Shown one piece after another: positions 1-6,501 of a stretch of 22,047 bases of DNA; the first letter of the stretch is position 1; every line of letters begins with the position of its first letter. The position numbers were made by a program, and so were the translations under genes. The stretch covers positions 1-22,047 of the forward strand of contig JBGOYH010000014.1 of the NCBI GenBank assembly GCA_041479575.1. The letters are read 5' to 3'. The notes beneath the pieces were generated by a model. That model was not told the DNA's origin, made no database searches, and was given only the letters and a program-made list of their open reading frames with translations. Origin of the DNA: DASPPK01 sp041479575. Lineage in GTDB: Archaea > Thermoproteota > Bathyarchaeia > Bathyarchaeales > Bathycorpusculaceae.

Positions 1-802
1 AGAGTCCTCCCAGTCCTCTTTCTTTCCTGTCTAATGTGTTGAGCTGTACGTCTACGAGATCGAAGTCGGTGCTGACTGCTACATATCTGTTGATTTCTTC
101 AAGGATCTTTTCTTTCTTGTCGAAATAGTCTTCTTCACTGCTTATGTATTTGTCAACGAACGCCATGGCGACTGTGAGTTTCAAGTCGTTGTGGTCTCTG
201 AACGCCATGACTTTTACGTCTTCGCCTGATTCAGGGAATCGTTTTTTGAATTCAGGTGAATTCACGTATTTTTCAGTCTGAAGTACAATTCTTTCTGTTC
301 TTGTGATCGGGGCGTAGCCGACTGCAGCTGAGGTGTCGTTGGCGCCGAGCACTTTGCCTTTTCGCTTGAAGATGTCGGTCAGCCCAACTGAGCCAGGTTT
401 TATTTCAATTTGGTATCGTACATGTTTGTCTGGGTCGATAAATCGCATGTTTTTCTTAAGCCAATTCTTGGCGGATTTGATGGCTATTTCTTGAACGTCT
501 ATTTTCTGCCCGTCAATTACCGACGTTGCTCTGTCACCCACCACGAAAAGTATCGGTTGCTTGACGGTTCCGCCGTTGAATTTGGGTTCGGTTTCTCCGG
601 CAACAAGAAGGGATTTATCTATGTTGTGGTGCAGTATTGTTCCTGCTTTTTTCAGATATTCTTTGCATAGGTTGATCGATATCTGGTCAGCCACCGCGTC
701 GCAGATGTAGTCAGGGTGGCCACGCCCTTTTCTCTCAACTATTTCTATCCGCTGTTTTTCAAGCGGCGTTTGCTTGAAGTCTTCAACGATTATGTTTCGC
801 AT
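1..802 (-). CDS. mat: S-adenosylmethionine synthetase, archaeal class (partial, 3' end outside window)
   Basis: Makes S-adenosylmethionine from methionine and ATP in the cytosol. Reading the minus strand from ATG at 800-802 gives an open frame of 267 codons that runs off the window edge; the archaeal enzyme is about 400 residues, so the C-terminal third is missing. The N-terminus (MRNIIVEDFKQTP), the segment KGRGHPDYICDAVADQIS, and further on VGDRATSVIDG, GANDTSAAVGYAP and AFRDHNDLKLTVAMAF are characteristic of the archaeal MAT family, which is unrelated in length and detail to bacterial MetK. A GGAG Shine-Dalgarno lies 7 bases upstream of the ATG. The gene is divergent from the XRE-CBS regulator and shares a 99-bp spacer with it. 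No damage is seen in the visible part. The family call is firm. Confidence 0.95.
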   Translation of the reverse strand, partial: MRNIIVEDFKQTPLEKQRIEIVERKGRGHPDYICDAVADQISINLCKEYLKKAGTILHHNIDKSLLVAGETEPKFNGGTVKQPILFVVGDRATSVIDGQKIDVQEIAIKSAKNWLKKNMRFIDPDKHVRYQIEIKPGSVGLTDIFKRKGKVLGANDTSAAVGYAPITRTERIVLQTEKYVNSPEFKKRFPESGEDVKVMAFRDHNDLKLTVAMAFVDKYISSEEDYFDKKEKILEEINRYVAVSTDFDLVDVQLNTLDRKERGLGGL

Positions 803-845
803 TGTAAATCTCCTTTCAGGGAATTTATCGTGTATGCAAACCGAC

Positions 846-859
846 AAATATATATTTTA
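846..859 (-). promoter_or_regulatory. TATA/BRE-like promoter of mat
   Basis: On the minus strand an A-rich BRE-like stretch runs into AAATATATATTT. Its centre is about 50 bases upstream of the mat ATG, which would put transcription start near 825 and leave a short leader carrying the GGAG ribosome site. Seen as sequence only; the start site is inferred from the usual archaeal spacing of about 26 bases. Confidence 0.5.
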
Positions 860-868
860 CTGTATATC

Positions 869-876
869 TTTATAAG
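869..876 (+). promoter_or_regulatory. TATA box of the XRE-CBS regulator
   Basis: TTTATAAG lies 26-33 bases before the ATG at 902, so transcription would begin within a few bases of the start codon (near-leaderless). A GGTGG at 888-892 could still serve as a ribosome site if transcription starts earlier, for example from the TATATATT at 848-855. Confidence 0.5.
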
Positions 877-901
877 ACTCAATAACTGGTGGTTATTTTC
901 A

Positions 902-1435
902 ATGTCGATCACAGGCAGTTCGATAAAGAAGCTGAGACTTGAAGCAGGCTTGACTCAGAGTAAGCTTGCAGGTCTCGCAGGCGTTTCCCAAGCTCACATA
1001 GCAAAAATTGAACAAGGCAAAGTTGATCCCAGACTCTCCACCGTGAACAGGATTTTGAGCGTTCTGAAACCAGGTCAAGAGCGAAAGTGCAGGGACATCA
1101 TGACCCGGGGCGTCATTTTCGCCAAATCCAGCGACAGTGTTATGAAGGCAAGCGAAATCATGGTGAGAAACGCCGTTTCTCAACTGCCCGTACTGGATGG
1201 AAACAGGGTCGCTGGAACAATAACGGAGCAGGGAATAGTGCGAAACCTGAGCGCGAACTTGGCAAGTGAAAAAGTCAGCAAAGTTATGGAACCTCCTCTT
1301 CCCGAGGCCCAAGAAGACACGAGCACTGAAGCTGTTCGTTTAACATTGGAAAGAAATCCAGGCGTGCTGATCAAGAAAGGCAGAGAACTGATCGGAATAG
1401 TAACAAGGTCCGATCTTCTGAAAACAATCAGTTGA
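902..1435 (+). CDS. XRE-type HTH regulator with two CBS domains
   Basis: 177-residue cytosolic transcription regulator. Residues 1-56 form an XRE/Cro helix-turn-helix (KKLRLEAGLTQSKLAGLAGV followed by SQAHIAKIEQGKVDP); residues 60-117 and 122-177 form a CBS pair (RDIMTRGVIFAKSSDSVMKA; VLDGNRVAGTITEQGIVR; ELIGIVTRSDLLK). CBS pairs commonly bind adenosyl ligands (AMP, ATP, SAM). The reading frame stays open upstream to 716, but the start is placed at 902 because the HTH begins there, the DNA before it is the divergent promoter with mat, and a TATA box sits 26-33 bases upstream. Being divergent from mat, it could sense SAM or AMP and control that gene; this is inference from position. HTH-CBS proteins of this build are common in archaea. 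Confidence 0.9.
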   Translation: MSITGSSIKKLRLEAGLTQSKLAGLAGVSQAHIAKIEQGKVDPRLSTVNRILSVLKPGQERKCRDIMTRGVIFAKSSDSVMKASEIMVRNAVSQLPVLDGNRVAGTITEQGIVRNLSANLASEKVSKVMEPPLPEAQEDTSTEAVRLTLERNPGVLIKKGRELIGIVTRSDLLKTIS

Positions 1436-1769
1436 AAAACAAAAGCGCGCGCTACTCTTCATTCATGTGGTGGCATCTTTTTTCTTGTTCCGAAAATTAT
1501 TACCCTACGACCAGGACAAAAAAAGACACCGCTCACAACTTCGCTTTCAGCTTCTAGAGGGATCAAGCCATCAATCCTCGGTTCTCAGGAGGATAGTGGA
1601 GACATTCAACTGAAGAGAGCAACCAAGTGCGAAATTGTCGCACGCGCTGACCCCTACTCTCATTTCGCGTGTTGAACGGTTGCCAATGTGGGTTTTGGCT
1701 CGAATAACCGTTAACACAGAAAAATGTTCTTTGATCGTAAGAATGTGGGTTTTATTGATTCTTTTGGGA
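1436..1769. other. intergenic region with no recognised gene
   Basis: 334 bases between the convergent ends of the XRE-CBS gene and the small membrane-protein gene. It holds an exact AGCGCGCGCT palindrome (1444-1453), a GTGCGA/TCGCAC hairpin with a 5-base loop (1627-1643), a degenerate relative of the palindrome (1640-1649), and a 12-base direct repeat AATGTGGGTTTT (1684-1695 and 1743-1754). I see no coding frame with credible composition and no tRNA. Confidence 0.6.
1444..1453. repeat. AGCGCGCGCT palindrome, copy 1 (exact)
   Basis: Perfect 10-bp palindrome of alternating C and G, 9 bases after the XRE-CBS stop codon, between convergent genes. Member of the dispersed motif family described in the findings. 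Confidence 0.9.
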
Positions 1770-2072
1770 CTATGGTTTGGCTGGTTCCTTGTTTTCTGCT
1801 TCCTTTGTTTCTTCGGGGGTTGGAATGTCTTCTATTGGTTTTGGTGGGGGTGTTGTGGCCATGGTCCAGCCGATCCAGCCGCCTATGCCGAGTATGGCGA
1901 CGAAAGCAACTAGGACGGGGACAGCGACTACCCAGAATTGCACGTTTGATTCGGTTACCTGCATTCCGAATGTGTTGAGCCATTGTGGATAGAACAGTAT
2001 GGTGACGTAGAATATGCCTATTGCAGCGCATGCCAGCAGTATCGCTGCGCCGATTGCTTGGTCTTTGCTCAA
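1770..2072 (-). CDS. Small membrane protein with two TM segments
   Basis: About 100 residues. I do not recognise the family. Two hydrophobic helices are clear: the first near residues 5-26 (AIGAAILLACAAIGIFYVTI), the second after a short loop (FWVVAVPVLVAFVAILGIGG), followed by a charged, Pro/Glu/Lys-rich cytoplasmic-type tail (TPPPKPIEDIPTPEE). Three starts are in frame: ATG 2141, ATG 2096 and TTG 2072. I favour TTG 2072 because a near-perfect AGGAGGTGA lies 7 bases before it; that ribosome site would otherwise be buried inside the coding sequence of the longer forms. A TATATA at 2191-2196 could drive it. The gene runs convergent to the XRE-CBS gene. Confidence 0.75.
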   Translation of the reverse strand: MSKDQAIGAAILLACAAIGIFYVTILFYPQWLNTFGMQVTESNVQFWVVAVPVLVAFVAILGIGGWIGWTMATTPPPKPIEDIPTPEETKEAENKEPAKP

Positions 2073-2227
2073 GTCGGGTTCACCTCCTAAGTTCATACGA
2101 TCTTTTCTGTTCTTGTCAATGCCAACGTTAATTGCGTACATGATTACGATTATCAGTTTCTAGCCCGCGCTAACGGTGGACTTCAAAAGTTATATAGCGC
2201 ACGCGCCTACAAGGGCACCATTGTTTA

Positions 2228-2257
2228 GAATGATATATCAAAGAATGATATATCAAA
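2228..2257. promoter_or_regulatory. Two tandem 15-bp repeats, each with a TGATATATCA palindrome
   Basis: The 15-mer GAATGATATATCAAA occurs twice with no gap (2228-2242 and 2243-2257). Each copy contains the perfect 10-bp palindrome TGATATATCA (2231-2240 and 2246-2255), so the dyad centres are 15 bp apart, about one and a half helical turns. The array ends about 28 bp before the TATA box of the zinc-ribbon gene, a place suited to an activator or to a repressor of the divergent promoter. Operator function is inference from architecture. Confidence 0.6.
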
Positions 2258-2284
2258 TAATAGAATACTCCTAGGTAGGAAGAA

Positions 2285-2296
2285 TCTATAAAAAAG
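2285..2296 (+). promoter_or_regulatory. TATA box of the zinc-ribbon gene
   Basis: TCTATAAAAAAG is centred about 34 bases before the GTG start at 2324, predicting a transcription start about 10 bases upstream of the codon. A short leader fits the weak ribosome site (GGTTGG). Confidence 0.45.
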
Positions 2297-2323
2297 ATCT
2301 ATAGGATCGTTCTATTTGGTTGG

Positions 2324-2554
2324 GTGAAGAGTACGGTTAACTGTCCGCGATGTGGAAAGACCTTGAAGAAAGAGAGTGGCAAGAGTCAGTACTGTTGTGA
2401 AAATGAACATTGTCCAGTCTTGTTTGTGCGCTCGCCGGCGAACCCGTTCAGGAGAAGAGTGGTTTTCGAGTCTTCGGTGAGTGAGGCAATAATCAGAAAA
2501 ATCGAGGAAGCAACTGCTCACGAAATTTTACTTATTCGCTCAACACGCGTGTGA
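2324..2554 (+). CDS. Small zinc-ribbon protein
   Basis: 76 residues starting at GTG. The N-terminal half is a four-Cys zinc ribbon: CPRCGKTL (first knuckle) and QYCCENEHCPVLFV (second knuckle). The C-terminal part (RRRVVFESSVSEAIIRKIEE) is basic and then helical, as in small archaeal nucleic-acid-binding or adaptor proteins. It is transcribed alone, divergent from the membrane gene and behind two tandem palindromes, so it may be a regulated small regulator. No specific function can be given. The last codons lie in a 10-bp palindrome ACACGCGTGT (2543-2552). Confidence 0.75.
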   Translation: MKSTVNCPRCGKTLKKESGKSQYCCENEHCPVLFVRSPANPFRRRVVFESSVSEAIIRKIEEATAHEILLIRSTRV

Positions 2555-2593
2555 TTAGAAGCACGTGTTTTGTCTACGAGCCCCTGATTACGT

Positions 2594-2601
2594 CGCGCGC
2601 G
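2594..2601. repeat. CG-alternating motif (variant, CGCGCGCG)
   Basis: Eight alternating C/G bases two bases beyond the stop codon of the membrane gene ending at 2603 and 39 bases past the zinc-ribbon stop, again between convergent 3' ends. Degenerate member of the AGCGCGCGCT family. Confidence 0.7.
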
Positions 2602-2602
2602 T

Positions 2603-2887
2603 CTATGTTGAGGTTACTATTCCGTATATGCGTATGGCTACGGTTGCCAGAAAAAGTATTCCTATGACTAGGGCCGTGGTTCTCAGTTTTTTCTGGTCTA
2701 CGAGTATGCTTGCGTTTCCGTCGTAGGCTGAGGCTAACTGCACGGTTATCAGGAGTATGATGCCGGTCACCGCGAAAAACAGGCTGACGTTCCAAAAGTC
2801 AAACGGAAACTGCGTTTGTCTAACTCTCCAGTATATCGTATTGAATCGTTGTTGTTCCTTCTGGGTTGGTTTCGTCTGTTTTGATCG
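2603..2887 (-). CDS. Small two-TM membrane protein without a canonical start codon
   Basis: The minus frame is open from 2887 to the TAG at 2603-2605. It reads as a plausible protein: FPFDFWNVSLFFAVTGIILL, then ITVQLASAYDGNASILVDQK, then KLRTTALVIGILFLATVAIR with a short tail, i.e. two hydrophobic helices either side of a polar loop. No ATG, GTG or TTG lies before the first helix. The best position for a start is the ACG at 2813-2815 (70 residues), 11 bases after a GGAG, which would need only one base change to be ATG; that codon overlaps the end of the upstream gene, as in a coupled pair. Either the start is mutated or misread, or translation is coupled to the upstream gene. Family not recognised. 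The end at 2603 is firm, the start is not. Confidence 0.55.
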   Translation of the reverse strand, partial: RSKQTKPTQKEQQRFNTIYWRVRQTQFPFDFWNVSLFFAVTGIILLITVQLASAYDGNASILVDQKKLRTTALVIGILFLATVAIRIYGIVTST

Positions 2888-3616
2888 TCACCGGTTTTCT
2901 TGTGGCTTTGGCGAAGGCGCACGCCAGAGCACTTGACAGAGGAGAGCCTACTGCCCAGTGGGTTTTTTCTAGTTGTTTTGTTTCTTCAGAAAGGTCTTTG
3001 AAAAGTGGTTTTTCATCTCGACTTTTATCGTGTTGTCCTTGGCTTCAATAGTGAAGTTTTTGGTTATCTGCAGTGCATCGAATAGGCTGGGGAGTTGCTT
3101 TTGAAGGTCCTCTACTCTGGGTTCAGTGAAGGGTCTTTTGAGTTCCTTCTCGAATAGCTTCGCGAGGGCGAGCCCTGGAGGAGTAATAAAGAGCCCTGAT
3201 GGGTTTTGGGATTGCAGTTTGTGTGGGTTTGTGTCTACTGATGTGGGCAGAGGCTGGTCCGGTTTTGTGGAGATGAACACTAGACTCGCGGTGTAATCTT
3301 GGAGATTTTTGGGGGGAAGATAGATGCCTTTTAGGTCTGTTCCGGCTGTTGCGAGTATTCTTTCAATGTTTTGGAGAGTTGAGGAAGATGCGGCGTTAAG
3401 AAGTTCCAGTTTCACATATTTCGTGGGCTTTATGTATAGGAAAAGTGCTCCCCAGAAGGTCAGTCCCAGGCCGATAAAAGCTAAAATGTATGAGGAGGAA
3501 AGGAAGGATCCCAACAGAGCGACTAGCCCGAGCAGCAGCATTGAATAAGGGATTGAGCTGAAAGATGCGATTCGAGCAATCATTTTCTTGTACCTGTTCT
3601 CAACTTTGTTTTGCAT
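2820..3616 (-). pseudogene. Membrane-anchored protein gene with a single frameshift
   Basis: The first frame (ATG 3616, stop 2969) gives 215 residues with two N-terminal TM helices (YSMLLLGLVALLGSFLSSSY; ILAFIGLGLTFWGALFLYI) and a soluble domain. Its last residues (KTFLKKQNN) look out-of-frame. A second frame, open from 3044 to the TAG at 2820-2822 but lacking any start codon, continues it sensibly: LFKDLSEETKQLEKTHWAVG, then SPLSSALACAFAKATRKPVT, then a polar tail. Joining them near 3008-3018, next to a run of five A (minus strand), requires one extra base and gives about 265 residues, so a one-base deletion (true or sequencing) is the simplest reading. The soluble domain is unrecognised. 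A TAAAATA about 35-40 bases before the ATG is the likely promoter. Confidence 0.7.
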
Positions 3617-3683
3617 GGACTGAGTGCTCTACACTAGGCTAGTGTTTGACGGGGTATTTTAGAATGGTTACGGTTAACGGCAT

Positions 3684-3693
3684 AGCGCGCGCG
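3684..3693. repeat. AGCGCGCGCG motif (one mismatch to palindrome)
   Basis: Lies 16 bases past the end of the truncated ATP-grasp gene and 68 bases before the membrane-protein start, so it delimits the 3' side of that gene fragment. Variant of the dispersed palindrome. Confidence 0.8.
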
Positions 3694-3708
3694 GAATGGA
3701 GAAAGCAT

Positions 3709-4409
3709 TCATCTAGCTAATGGGAGCGCAAACTGCAAGATATGAGGCGCGAAATCATTTAACTGGATGTCTGACCGCACTCTTGGGTTAAACGTATCGG
3801 CGACAATTCTGGGTATTGCGTTAGGCTTCTGCATAGCGTGTTTTATCTCTCGATAAAGCCAATGAAACTTCACGTTTCTGTCATATTCCTCAGAATATTC
3901 CAATTGCACTCCATTTGCCATCTTGCACAACAAATAAGGAAAATCAATGCCTGATTGTGACGCCACCTCAACCGAGGCCCAGAATTTCGGGTTTATTTCC
4001 ATCAGTTTGAACTGTTTATCCCTTTTGTCTAGTTTGAACTCGATGTGTGCGACTCCATGCCAGTCCAGCGCGTCTAGCAACTTCAGTCCATATTCTTTCA
4101 CTTTAGGATCATAGATGCTTTCTGAGTAGGTACTGCTTCCCCCGCTGGGTGGATATGATCTTATTTCATTCCACATGAACACACGTTTGCAGACTCCACT
4201 TTGATATAATGCAGAAAAACTATGTGTGGAGTCAGCCACAATGTATTCTTGAATCATAGGAAAATTGTCTTTGGAAAGAGGATTCTTCTGGCACATTCCA
4301 TGATATCTGTCCAGGAGTTCTTGAGGGGTTCTTGGATAGAGTGACCTAGAGCATCCCTCATTGATCGGTTTTATCACGACCGGATATTTGATGTTTCTGA
4401 GCGCGCGCT
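3709..4409 (-). pseudogene. ATP-grasp ligase-like gene, 5'-truncated
   Basis: The conserved part begins at KRALRNIKYPVVIKPINEG, which corresponds to the lysine-bearing strand of the ATP-grasp fold (carbamoyl-phosphate-synthase-like), and continues through FPMIQEYI (adenine-contacting strand), GVAHIEFKLD and LMEINPKFWASVEVA (Mg-ATP binding Glu and Asn). About 100-130 residues that normally precede this point (the N-lobe) are absent. The frame stays open upstream to an ATG at 4467, but that stretch overlaps the end of the GT2 gene in another frame and is not conserved-looking. The AGCGCGCGCT palindrome at 4400-4409 sits exactly at the break, encoding the SKRAL codons. ATP-grasp enzymes ligate a carboxylate to an amine or thiol; here substrate binding may be lost. 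A coupled, truncated product remains possible. Confidence 0.8.
4400..4409. repeat. AGCGCGCGCT palindrome, copy 2 (exact), at a gene junction
   Basis: Lies 6 bases downstream of the GT2 stop codon and forms the first bases of the surviving ATP-grasp sequence. The only exact copy found inside an open frame, and that gene is truncated precisely there. Confidence 0.9.
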
Positions 4410-4414
4410 TGGAC

Positions 4415-5110
4415 TCAGTCTTCAAAGATGAACTCTCGAATAATCGTTCCCAAAATCCTGAACCCATCTGTGAATGCTTTCAGATTTGATTTCCCATGCT
4501 TTCTTCGCAACTCGACGCTGGGAGCTTCGACGACTTTCAATCCGAGCTTCTTTGCTTTGATAAATATCTCAGTCTCGATTTCGAAATTTTCCGACCTCAG
4601 GCGTGGGTACAGTCTTTGAAGAGCGCTATTCCTAAAGACTGCATAGCCGTAGCACAAGTCAGTGTATTCTGTTCCCGAGAGGATATTGACCAAAGAAAGG
4701 AGAATCTTGTTTCCTATCCTTCGTAGCAACGTCAAGTCTTGTGAACCACCATGATCGATGAATCGAGAGCCTTTAACTACATCTGCGCCATTCTGAAGTT
4801 TCTCTGCAAAAGAGAACAGTTCTTCGGGGTTCATCGAGCCATCTGCATCCATTATCGCGACCATTGTGCCATCAAGTCCATGATGGCTGAACGCTTGACG
4901 GAGAGCATCCCCTTTCCCTTTTCCATTTTGATAAATCACTTTCGCTCCCAATCTCTTGGCGACCGCGACTGTGCGATCCCTGGAGTTACCGTCAACTACC
5001 AAGATATTTGTAAAACCCAAGCGTCTGAGTTTTTGGAGTACGATCTCCACGTTCTTTTCTTCGTTAAGAGTCGGAATTATCACTGTAATGTCGGAATTTC
5101 TCCCGCTCAA
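4415..5110 (-). CDS. DPM1-like family 2 glycosyltransferase
   Basis: 231-residue cytosolic GT-A enzyme, likely transferring a sugar from an NDP- or GDP-sugar to a polyprenyl phosphate or glycan. Seen: the N-terminal ITVIIPTLNEEKNVEIVL, then LVVDGNSRDRT (nucleotide site), GKGKGDALRQAF, the metal-binding MDADGSMNPEEL (DAD at 88-90), VKGSRFIDHGGSQD, and LCYGYAVFR with ENFEIETEIFIKAKK and RRKHGKSNL near the C-terminus. All the core motifs of the dolichyl-phosphate mannosyltransferase-like group are present and there is no TM tail. Starts at TTG 5110 behind an AGGGGGG six bases upstream. Ends six bases before an AGCGCGCGCT and is flanked upstream by AGCGCGCGCG, so it sits as a single-gene block between two motif copies. 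A second member of the same family is truncated at 19083-19439. Confidence 0.9.
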   Translation of the reverse strand: MSGRNSDITVIIPTLNEEKNVEIVLQKLRRLGFTNILVVDGNSRDRTVAVAKRLGAKVIYQNGKGKGDALRQAFSHHGLDGTMVAIMDADGSMNPEELFSFAEKLQNGADVVKGSRFIDHGGSQDLTLLRRIGNKILLSLVNILSGTEYTDLCYGYAVFRNSALQRLYPRLRSENFEIETEIFIKAKKLGLKVVEAPSVELRRKHGKSNLKAFTDGFRILGTIIREFIFED

Positions 5111-5414
5111 TCTATTCCCCCCTGCGTAGCAGATTAACAGCGCGCGCGGCCTGACAAACTGTAGACTCGTTTATTGATTTAAGAGACTATGGTATCCAAT
5201 TCTATAACAATCTTCGAGAACAACATTAGACCGCTAGAAGATAATATAACGGTTTTGAGCCAGCAACACATTGAATGAAACACGGGCCGTGGATTAGCGT
5301 GTGCGGTGGAAATCTCATTTAGAAAGACTTATTATCGTGTTTTCGCATATATTGACTCTTAAGATATCCGCTCTGTTACTTAAAGAATTAATCCAAAGGA
5401 CCGCGTAAGGAGGT
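5111..5414. promoter_or_regulatory. Divergent intergenic region between GT2 and GH113 genes
   Basis: 304 bases without a gene. It contains the AGCGCGCGCG motif at 5139-5148 and two possible plus-strand TATA elements for the glycosidase gene: CATATATT at 5345-5352 and ACTTAAAG near 5379-5386, the latter about 30 bases before the start codon. For the minus strand, CTTAAATC near 5174-5181 is a weak candidate for the GT2 promoter. Confidence 0.45.
5139..5148. repeat. AGCGCGCGCG motif (one mismatch to palindrome)
   Basis: Thirty bases upstream of the GT2 start codon and in the divergent spacer with the glycosidase gene. With copy 2 at 4400 it brackets the GT2 gene on both sides. Confidence 0.8.
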
Positions 5415-6485
5415 ATGAAGCCAACGAAGGATGGCATAAACGCATTTTTTGCATTTACCGTTATATCCTTGATGTTATTAAGTTCGTGGCCTTCTATCGC
5501 AGGTACTAGTGGAGTCTCCTCAATCTCTATGACAGGCCATATCAGCATATGGATTGCTGGCGTGTTCTTCACTTCTTGGGGAACAAATGCCTACTCAGAG
5601 CCTAAGACAACTGAGTCTCTCCAGCTTCTAAAGGACCAGGCGAATCCTAGTTGGCTTTCAATCCCGATAGTATGGGAGATGCCAAACAGGACCAGCAACG
5701 TCGTAGAACGCAGCAATGCTACAGTCTCAGATGGAAGACTGATTCAAGTCATACAGAAGATTGAGTTGCTTGGTCTCAAAATCAAACTGCACCTCCTGTG
5801 CGATCCGCAAGACGGAGCATGGAGGGCCCAAATTGAACCCAGCAATTGGACTGAATGGTTCAATAACTACAGGCAATTTGTGAACTATTACGCCCGGATT
5901 GCACAGGAATACGGAGTTCAAATGATAAGTGTCGGGGCGGAACTGCGAAGCACTGTAACCCATGAAAACGAGTGGCGAGATGTGATCAACCAGACTCGCG
6001 GAATATATCACGGATTGCTTACGTACGGCGCTAACCACGACTCCTCCTACAAGCCTGGGGAAAGAGAATGGGATTTGGTGAAATGGTGGGATGCGCTTGA
6101 CTATGCTGGAATTGACGGGTATTTTGAGTTGACAAAGAAAACTAATCCGACCATTGATGAGTTGATCGCAGCTTGGGAAAAATACAGAGGCGAAATCCGG
6201 ACTTGGCAAGCTATTCATGGAAAACCTGTGATAATGGACGAAATTGGCTACAAAAGCGAAGAGGGAGGCAACATCGGATTAATGTACAAGTCCGGCATCT
6301 ACAGTTCTGGAGAGCAAAGTAATTGTATGGAAGCTTTCTTCCGAGTTTTCCGGTATGAGGAGTGGTTTGCCGGTGTGTTCTGGTGGGGATGGAGTTACGA
6401 CCCAAATAGTGGGGGAGAGGGAGATCTGACCATACTTCTGAACAATAAGCCTGCGGTGCAAATACTCAAGAATTGGTTCTCTTGA
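5415..6485 (+). CDS. Secreted glycoside hydrolase, GH113-like TIM barrel
   Basis: 356 residues. N-terminal signal peptide or anchor: basic start then FFAFTVISLMLLSSW ending near residue 30. The rest fits the GH113 (beta-mannanase-type) TIM barrel: WGTNAYSEPKTTESLQLLKD (55-74), HLLCDPQDGAWRAQIEP (126-142), WFNNYRQFVNYYARIAQEYG, ISVGAELR with the probable acid/base E176, LLTYGANHD, WWDALDYAGIDGYF (224-237), PVIMDEIGYKS with the probable nucleophile E276, and WFAGVFWWGWSYDP near the end. Catalytic residues are assigned by family pattern. It probably cleaves beta-1,4-mannan or a related glycan outside the cell. AGGAGG lies only one base before the ATG, unusually tight, but a TAA three codons upstream excludes an earlier start. 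The only complete plus-strand gene in the glycan region; its 3' end is 16 bases from the convergent CapK-like gene. Confidence 0.88.
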   Translation: MKPTKDGINAFFAFTVISLMLLSSWPSIAGTSGVSSISMTGHISIWIAGVFFTSWGTNAYSEPKTTESLQLLKDQANPSWLSIPIVWEMPNRTSNVVERSNATVSDGRLIQVIQKIELLGLKIKLHLLCDPQDGAWRAQIEPSNWTEWFNNYRQFVNYYARIAQEYGVQMISVGAELRSTVTHENEWRDVINQTRGIYHGLLTYGANHDSSYKPGEREWDLVKWWDALDYAGIDGYFELTKKTNPTIDELIAAWEKYRGEIRTWQAIHGKPVIMDEIGYKSEEGGNIGLMYKSGIYSSGEQSNCMEAFFRVFRYEEWFAGVFWWGWSYDPNSGGEGDLTILLNNKPAVQILKNWFS

Positions 6486-6501
6486 ATTGCAGTATCCAGA
6501 A

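Noticed and set aside
716..901. Longer N-terminus for the XRE-CBS regulator
   Set aside because: The 62 extra codons read through the mat start region and the divergent promoter, are not protein-like, and precede a TATA box at the proper distance from ATG 902.
1627..1643. GTGCGA-AATTG-TCGCAC hairpin as an RNA gene or terminator
   Set aside because: Six base pairs with no T-run and no nearby 3' end; too little to call.
2574..2795. 73-residue minus-strand frame rich in Arg and His
   Set aside because: Another minus-strand frame in the same DNA encodes a credible two-TM protein; the Arg/His-rich one is its shadow.
4410..4467. N-terminal 20 residues of the ATP-grasp frame (MGSGFWERLF and following)
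   Set aside because: They are the out-of-frame 3' end of the GT2 gene and do not resemble an ATP-grasp N-lobe.
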